Assembly: GCA_029246125.1 (NCBI GenBank)
Contig: JAQWNZ010000001.1
Span: 1-33,199 of the forward strand
DNA from: Flavobacteriaceae bacterium
Lineage (GTDB): Bacteria > Bacteroidota > Bacteroidia > Flavobacteriales > Flavobacteriaceae
Length of the DNA stretch: 33,199 nucleotides
Direction of reading: 5' to 3'
The position numbers and the translations under genes were made by a program. Numbering within the stretch: position 1 is the stretch's first letter; each line of letters begins with the position of its first letter. Below the pieces are notes generated by a model. The model was not told the origin of the DNA. It worked only from the letters and a program-made list of their open reading frames with translations, and searched no databases. Below, one piece after another: positions 27,639 to 33,199 of the stretch.

Positions 27639-30600
27639 ATGTATTTGATCTTCGACACCGAAACTACAGGATTACCAAAACGCTGGGATCTACCACTTAC
27701 AGACAGTGAAAATTGGCCACGCTGTATTCAGATTGCATGGCAAATTCACGATTCAAATGGAGCAATTGTATCACAAAAGGATTATTTAATTAAACCAGAC
27801 AATTTCACTATTCCTTTTGATTCCGAAAAGGTACATGGAATTTCAACAGCTTTAGCTTCACAAGAAGGGGTTCCTTTGTCTAAAGTTTTATCTGAATTTA
27901 AGGTAGCCCTTGAAAAAATAAAATATATAGTAGGGCATAATGTTTCCTTCGATCGTAACATTATGGGAGCTGAATTTTTAAGAGCGGGTTTAGCAGATCC
28001 ATTAGAGACTAATGCTATTGTTGATACTTGTACTGAAGAAACAGCACAATTGTGTCAGCTACCTGGGGGACGGGGAGGCAAATTTAAACTGCCTACGTTA
28101 AGTGAACTGTATCATTTTTTATTTCAACAAAGTTTTGAAGAAGCACATAATGCAACAGCTGATGTAGAAGCAACTTCCCGTGCTTTTCTTGAATTGATGC
28201 GTCAAGATAAGTTGCATCCAAAAGCGATGGTTTATCCTGAGGAATTATTGGACTTAAAAAGTCAAGGCTCGCCTTTTAAACTAATTGGACTCAAGCATCA
28301 GAATTTAAAAGAGGCTTCAAAAAGATTAAGAAAAGAGAGAAGTCTATCTGTACCCATCAAGCAAAAAGTTATTGTTGAAGGAGCCTTAGCAGATATTTCT
28401 TTTGCTCATTTGCATAACCACAGTCAGTTTTCAGTACTTCAAGCCACTTCTAGAATCACTCAATTGGTTGAAGCGGCATCTAAGTATGAAATGCCTGCCC
28501 TTGCACTTACAGATCACGCCAATTTAATGGGAGCATTTCATTTTTTAAAGGCTATAACTGCACATAACAAAAATTCACAGCAAAAAATTAAGCCTATCGT
28601 GGGTTGCGAGTTCTATGTTTGTGAGGATCATTTAGATAAAACAAGGCGTGATTATGGCTACCAAATAGTCTTTTTAGCAAAGAATAAAAAGGGTTATCAC
28701 AATCTAGCAAAATTAACCTCTGCAGCCTATGTGTCAGGATTTTATTACGTTCCTCGAATTGATAGGAAATTGATAAAACAATATAAAGAAGATTTGATTG
28801 TACTCACGGGGAATACATATGGTGAGGTCCCTTCTAAAATTCTAAATGTTGGTGATCAACAGGCAGAAGAGGCCTTAAAGTGGTGGCATTCTGAGTTTGG
28901 AGAAGATTTATATATTGAAGTGATGCGCCATGGCGAGGAGGCAGAGGATCGCGCAAATGACACATTAATTAAGTTTTCTAAAAAGCATAATATTCCTTTA
29001 TTAGCAACAAATAATACTTATTACACTAATAAAGATGAAGCCAACGCACACGATATATTGCTCTGTGTAAAAGAAGGAGAGAAACAGGCTACACCTATCG
29101 GTCGAGGAAGAGGTTTTCGTTATGGTTTTCCGAATCAAGAATATTATTTTAAGTCTCAAGAAGAGATGAAAAGACTCTTTCAAGATTTACCAGAGGCCAT
29201 TTTGAATATCGAATCATTGGTTGCCAAAATAGAACCTTTTGAATTAGCTCGAGATGTTTTATTGCCAAAATTCGAAATCCCATTGGAATTTAAAAAAGAG
29301 AAGGGAGAGGACGATAAAGAAGGAGAAAACAAATATTTACGTTTTTTGACTTATCAAGGTGCTAAAGAGCGCTATCCTGAATTGACAGATGACATCAAAG
29401 AACGTATTGATTTTGAATTAAGTGTTATAGCTAATACAGGGTATCCAGGCTATTTTTTAATTGTTCAAGATTTTATTGCTGCTGCACGTAAGATGGATGT
29501 TTCTGTAGGGCCAGGAAGGGGTTCTGCAGCTGGTTCTGTAGTGGCTTACTGTTTAAAAATCACCAATATTGACCCCATAGAGTACAACTTACTATTTGAG
29601 CGGTTTTTAAATCCTGATCGGGTAAGTATGCCAGATATTGATATTGATTTTGATGATGAGGGTCGAGGGCGAGTCATGGATTATGTAATTGAAAAATACG
29701 GTTCTGATCAGGTAGCCCAGATCATCACTTATGGAACTATGGCAGCAAAATCTTCTATTCGAGATACCGCAAGAGTATTAGATCTGCCTTTAGGAGAAGC
29801 TGACCGTATTGCAAAACTAATCCCTAATATAAAGCTTTCCAAAATTTTTAATTCTACAGAAGAGGAATTGAAAGATATTTTAAGGGCAGATGAAATTTTA
29901 AGAGTTAATGAAATAAAAAATTTAGCTGAGGAAGAAAGTCTTTCAGGTGAAACTATCCAACAGGCAAAAGTTTTGGAAGGTTCATTTAGAAATACGGGGA
30001 CTCATGCCTGTGGAGTAATTATTACTCCAGATGACATAACTCAATTTGTTCCTATTGCAACAGCCAAAGATTCCGATTTGTATGTTACCCAATTTGACAA
30101 CTCTGTTGTGGAGGATGCTGGCTTATTGAAAATGGATTTCTTAGGATTAAAGACACTTACGCTGATTAAAGATACGGTCAAGCTGGTCAAGTACAAGCAC
30201 AATCTTCATATTGATCCAGACCAATTTCCATTAGATGATCAGAAAACCTACGAATTGTTTCAGCGGGGTGATACAGTAGGTATTTTTCAATATGAATCTG
30301 CCGGGATGCAGAAGTATTTAAAAGATCTAAAGCCTACAGTTTTTGATGATTTGATTGCGATGAATGCATTGTATCGTCCGGGGCCTTTAGAATATATCCC
30401 TAGTTTTGTTGATCGTAAAAATGGTCAGGAGGAAATCAGCTATGACCTCCCTATTATGACAGAGTATTTGCGGGAGACATACGGAATTACTGTATACCAG
30501 GAGCAAGTAATGTTGTTATCTCAAAAGTTAGCAGGGTTTTCCAAAGGTGATGCAGATGTTTTGAGAAAGGCTATGGGGAAAAAGATTTTTGCATTACTTC

Positions 30601-31949
30601 AAAAGTTAAAACCTCAGTTTATTGACGGGGGAAAAGCAAATGGACATCCTGAAGAAATATTGGAAAAAATATGGAAAGATTGGGAAGCTTTTGCAGCCTA
30701 TGCATTCAATAAATCTCACTCTACTTGTTACGCTTGGATTGGATACCAAACAGCGTATTTGAAAGCCCATTATCCAGCAGAATATATGGCAGCTGTGCTT
30801 TCTAATAATATGAACGATATAAAACAGGTTACTTTCTTTATGGAAGAATGTCGGAGAATGGGTCTCAAGGTTTTGGGCCCTGACGTGAATGAATCCTTTT
30901 ATAAGTTCACGGTAAATGACCAACAAGCAATCCGTTTTGGAATGGGCGCAATTAAGGGTGTTGGTAGGGGTGCTGTCGAAACCATAATAGAGCATCGTAA
31001 GGATAATCGTTATACTTCTATTTTTGACTTAGTAAAACGAGTTGATCTCAGAGCAGCTAATAAAAAAGCTTTTGAAAATTTAGTATTGGCAGGAGGACTT
31101 GATTCGTTGGGAGATGTTTATCGGTCACAATACTTCAATCCAGATGTTGATGGTATTCTTTTTTTGGAAAAGGCATTGCGTTTTGGAGCCAAATACCAAG
31201 AAAACTTAAATTCATCCCAAACCAGTTTATTTAGTGATTCAACAAACGAAACTTATCAAGATTTGATAATTCCTAAATGTGAATCATGGTCAAATTTAAT
31301 TCGTTTAAAAAAGGAAAAAGAAGTTGTTGGTATTTATATATCGTCTCATCCACTAGACGATTTTACTCATGAAATGAAACATTTTATGAATATATCATTT
31401 AATCGATTAGGTGATTTATCACCATTTATTAATAAAGAATTGAGTTTGGGCGGAATAGTCAATGATGTTCAGCACCTTGAGAGTAGAAATGGGAAAGGTT
31501 GGGCACGCTTTACCATGGAAGATTATACAGATCAGTACGAGTTTCGAATTTTTGGGGAAGACTATTTAAAATACAGACACTTCCTTGTAGTGAATCAGTT
31601 TATTCGAATACGCCTATCAGTTAGAGAAGGCTGGATAAACAGAGAAACCGGAAAAGTTGGTGCGCCTCGTATACAGTTTTTGAATTTTGAAATGTTACAA
31701 AATACAATAGAATCGAATGCAAAAAAACTTACACTTCAGGTTGATATCTCTCAATTAAAAGACAAACAAGTAGACACTTTACAAGCAAACTTGAAATCTT
31801 ACAAAGGAGATCAATTATTATTTTTTAACGTTTATGATAATAGCAAAAAAGTAAAGCTAATTTTAAACAGTAAAAAGCAAAAAGTGAAAATTAGTTCGGG
31901 TTTACTTGATTTTTTAGATAAGGAGCAGTGGCACTATAAGCTCAATTAA
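27639..31949 (+). CDS. dnaE: DNA polymerase III alpha subunit with N-terminal DEDDh exonuclease domain
   Basis: N-terminal FDTETTG, GHNVSFDRNIM, HNATADVEAT (DEDDh exonuclease motifs); PHP domain FAHLHNHSQFSVLQ, LTDHANLMGA; polymerase MPDIDIDFDDEGR, SVGPGRGSAAGS. Track start 27636 is a TTG; ATG is at 27639. Confidence 0.96.
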   Translation: MYLIFDTETTGLPKRWDLPLTDSENWPRCIQIAWQIHDSNGAIVSQKDYLIKPDNFTIPFDSEKVHGISTALASQEGVPLSKVLSEFKVALEKIKYIVGHNVSFDRNIMGAEFLRAGLADPLETNAIVDTCTEETAQLCQLPGGRGGKFKLPTLSELYHFLFQQSFEEAHNATADVEATSRAFLELMRQDKLHPKAMVYPEELLDLKSQGSPFKLIGLKHQNLKEASKRLRKERSLSVPIKQKVIVEGALADISFAHLHNHSQFSVLQATSRITQLVEAASKYEMPALALTDHANLMGAFHFLKAITAHNKNSQQKIKPIVGCEFYVCEDHLDKTRRDYGYQIVFLAKNKKGYHNLAKLTSAAYVSGFYYVPRIDRKLIKQYKEDLIVLTGNTYGEVPSKILNVGDQQAEEALKWWHSEFGEDLYIEVMRHGEEAEDRANDTLIKFSKKHNIPLLATNNTYYTNKDEANAHDILLCVKEGEKQATPIGRGRGFRYGFPNQEYYFKSQEEMKRLFQDLPEAILNIESLVAKIEPFELARDVLLPKFEIPLEFKKEKGEDDKEGENKYLRFLTYQGAKERYPELTDDIKERIDFELSVIANTGYPGYFLIVQDFIAAARKMDVSVGPGRGSAAGSVVAYCLKITNIDPIEYNLLFERFLNPDRVSMPDIDIDFDDEGRGRVMDYVIEKYGSDQVAQIITYGTMAAKSSIRDTARVLDLPLGEADRIAKLIPNIKLSKIFNSTEEELKDILRADEILRVNEIKNLAEEESLSGETIQQAKVLEGSFRNTGTHACGVIITPDDITQFVPIATAKDSDLYVTQFDNSVVEDAGLLKMDFLGLKTLTLIKDTVKLVKYKHNLHIDPDQFPLDDQKTYELFQRGDTVGIFQYESAGMQKYLKDLKPTVFDDLIAMNALYRPGPLEYIPSFVDRKNGQEEISYDLPIMTEYLRETYGITVYQEQVMLLSQKLAGFSKGDADVLRKAMGKKIFALLQKLKPQFIDGGKANGHPEEILEKIWKDWEAFAAYAFNKSHSTCYAWIGYQTAYLKAHYPAEYMAAVLSNNMNDIKQVTFFMEECRRMGLKVLGPDVNESFYKFTVNDQQAIRFGMGAIKGVGRGAVETIIEHRKDNRYTSIFDLVKRVDLRAANKKAFENLVLAGGLDSLGDVYRSQYFNPDVDGILFLEKALRFGAKYQENLNSSQTSLFSDSTNETYQDLIIPKCESWSNLIRLKKEKEVVGIYISSHPLDDFTHEMKHFMNISFNRLGDLSPFINKELSLGGIVNDVQHLESRNGKGWARFTMEDYTDQYEFRIFGEDYLKYRHFLVVNQFIRIRLSVREGWINRETGKVGAPRIQFLNFEMLQNTIESNAKKLTLQVDISQLKDKQVDTLQANLKSYKGDQLLFFNVYDNSKKVKLILNSKKQKVKISSGLLDFLDKEQWHYKLN

Positions 31950-32011
31950 TAAAATTGAAAACGACATAATTAAATTTTATCTTAAAACATATGGTTAGGT
32001 CATTTATTATT

Positions 32012-32019
32012 TAACTTTG
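32012..32019 (+). promoter_or_regulatory. Candidate -7 element TAACTTTG upstream of trxA
   Basis: Exact TAnnTTTG, 23 nt before the trxA ATG; no well-placed -33 element. Confidence 0.4.
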
Positions 32020-32042
32020 CGGAGTTAAAAAAAAATATAACT

Positions 32043-32360
32043 ATGGCATTAGAGATCACAGATTCAACTTTCGAAGAAGTTGTTTTAAAATCAGAAAAAC
32101 CAGTAATGGTAGACTTTTGGGCAGCATGGTGTGGCCCATGTAGAATGGTCGGACCAATCATAGATGAAATTAGCCAAGATTACGACGGTAAAGCAGTTGT
32201 AGGAAAAGTTGACGTAGATGCAAATCAAGAATTTGCAGCGAAATTTGGCGTAAGAAACATACCAACAGTTTTGGTTTTCAATAAAGGTGAGCTAGTAGGA
32301 AGACATGTCGGTGTTTCTTCTAAAACTGCCTATACTGAAGCATTAGATGCAGTAGTTTAG
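32043..32360 (+). CDS. trxA: Thioredoxin
   Basis: 105 aa; VMVDFWAAWCGPCRMVGPIIDEIS active site; IPTVLVFNKGELVGRHVG. Confidence 0.97.
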   Translation: MALEITDSTFEEVVLKSEKPVMVDFWAAWCGPCRMVGPIIDEISQDYDGKAVVGKVDVDANQEFAAKFGVRNIPTVLVFNKGELVGRHVGVSSKTAYTEALDAVV

Positions 32361-32381
32361 TTAGTATTCTAACTTCATTTT
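32359..32381 (+). terminator. Weak candidate terminator after trxA
   Basis: AGTTAG-TATT-CTAACT 6-bp hairpin overlapping the stop codon, followed by TCATTTTC T-rich sequence. Confidence 0.3.
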
Positions 32382-32398
32382 CTTTTTAGTGGGATTTG

Positions 32399-32429
32399 TT
32401 TGGCGAATACAAAATGGAACGTATATTTG
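32399..32429 (+). promoter_or_regulatory. Consensus Bacteroidota promoter TTTG-N19-TATATTTG for tRNA-Asp
   Basis: TTTG 32399-32402, 19-nt spacer, TATATTTG 32422-32429, 13 nt before the mature tRNA 5' end. Confidence 0.7.
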
Positions 32430-32442
32430 CAGACGCTATTTA

Positions 32443-32516
32443 GGTCTGGTAGTTCAGTTGGTTAGAATACATGCCTGTCACGCATGGGGTCGCGGGTTCG
32501 AGTCCCGTCCAGACCG
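32443..32516 (+). tRNA. tRNA-Asp (anticodon GTC)
   Basis: Acceptor GGTCTGG/CCAGACC, D arm GTTCAGTTGGTTAGAAT, anticodon stem CATGC-CTGTCAC-GCATG, T arm GCGGG-TTCGAGT-CCCGT, discriminator G; CCA not encoded. Confidence 0.96.
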
Positions 32517-32572
32517 CTTTTAAAGATGTTGTGTGTTGTTAAATCGTTTTTCGATTTTTTCAACCAGTGAGA

Positions 32573-32603
32573 AGCTTTCCATTTAAACGGAGGGCTTTTT
32601 TTT
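32573..32603 (+). terminator. Rho-independent terminator downstream of tRNA-Asp
   Basis: AGCTTTCC (32573-32580) pairs, with two G-U wobbles, with GGAGGGCT (32589-32596), followed by a T-run. A smaller hairpin AAATCG-TTTTT-CGATTT lies just upstream (32541-32557). Confidence 0.6.
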
Positions 32604-32705
32604 GTTTAACTATTAGAGGCTCAATTGCTTAACTACCACTTTAATACTACTTTTCCCTTGAAAAACGAAAGTTATTATTTAAATTGCAATTTGAAACCAT
32701 AAAAT

Positions 32706-33199
32706 ATGTTTTTAAGTCATAATTTTATTCCAAAACTGAGGCTAATAACCCTGTTGTTGTTTTTATTATGCTACACTCATGGTTTCTCTCAGCAGAAACA
32801 AGTTATAATTAATGAAGACTTTACTGCAACTGAAATAAGATCTACAAAAGCACTTCTTGCTATTGAAATTAATAAAGGGGTAAAAGAAACGCTTAACGGC
32901 TCCTTAAATCTGTATTTTCACGGCACTTCTCCAACCTCTTCTGTTAGTGCAACTCATGTAGTCTCATTTTTAGGAAGTGAAGCATTTAATCTTCAAGTTT
33001 TCTCTTCTACAGTATCAAGTTTGACAAAAGAGACAACATATTATTATAATTGGAAATTAGAATTAAATGATATAACCCTTGAGACTGGAGTTAATTCATT
33101 TACAACTCTTGATGGATTTGCTGCACTACCTTTTCAAATGTATGAAATCCCTGAAGTTGGATTAAATGAAGGTGATAAAATTGGCAGGATAAAATACGA
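32706..33199 (+). CDS. Putative secreted protein, N-terminal part (truncated by window end)
   Basis: Open frame to the window end, absent from the track because it has no stop. Begins MFLSHNFIPKLRLITLLLFLLCYTHGFSQQKQVIINEDF (signal peptide), then a beta-rich Ser/Thr-rich region. Confidence 0.75.
   Translation, partial: MFLSHNFIPKLRLITLLLFLLCYTHGFSQQKQVIINEDFTATEIRSTKALLAIEINKGVKETLNGSLNLYFHGTSPTSSVSATHVVSFLGSEAFNLQVFSSTVSSLTKETTYYYNWKLELNDITLETGVNSFTTLDGFAALPFQMYEIPEVGLNEGDKIGRIKY

Noticed and set aside
30606-30995. 129-aa minus ORF inside dnaE
   Set aside because: Antisense to conserved polymerase sequence; a mirror ORF.
1-33199. CRISPR array, transposon, prophage or toxin-antitoxin system
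   Set aside because: No direct-repeat arrays, transposase/integrase motifs, terminal inverted repeats or paired small toxin-like genes were found by reading.

Overview
This 33.2 kb window is low-GC, gene-dense DNA from a Bacteroidota genome, probably a marine flavobacterium. The lineage is inferred from gene content and from TTTG-N19-TAnnTTTG promoters. Left to right it contains: an AddA/AddB-like helicase-nuclease pair (first gene truncated by the window edge); a membrane protein with an N-terminal EF-hand loop; carotenoid genes (crtI-like on -, then crtA-like, a crtD-like desaturase with a 1-nt frameshift, and a cruF-like hydratase on +) interrupted by a ThuA-domain protein and a voltage-gated K+ channel-like protein; a lipoprotein; an SDR protein; a CBS-domain protein; an HDAC-family deacetylase; metG; an ACT-domain 'aspartate kinase-like' protein; mfd; the known four-gene ligase-associated DNA-damage-response cluster (PdeM-type phosphoesterase, Lhr-like helicase, ATP-dependent ligase, MBL-fold exonuclease); dnaE with an N-terminal DEDDh exonuclease domain; trxA; tRNA-Asp(GTC); and the start of a secreted protein. 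I see no CRISPR array, prophage, IS element or obvious new multi-gene defence system. The best leads are the single-base frameshift in the GxGxxG motif of the crtD-like gene behind an intact consensus promoter; a strong terminator-like structured element in the divergent intergenic region upstream of the crtA-like gene; an HDAC-family gene whose conserved N-terminus lacks a canonical start codon; the EF-hand/membrane fusion protein; and the repair operon running into mfd.
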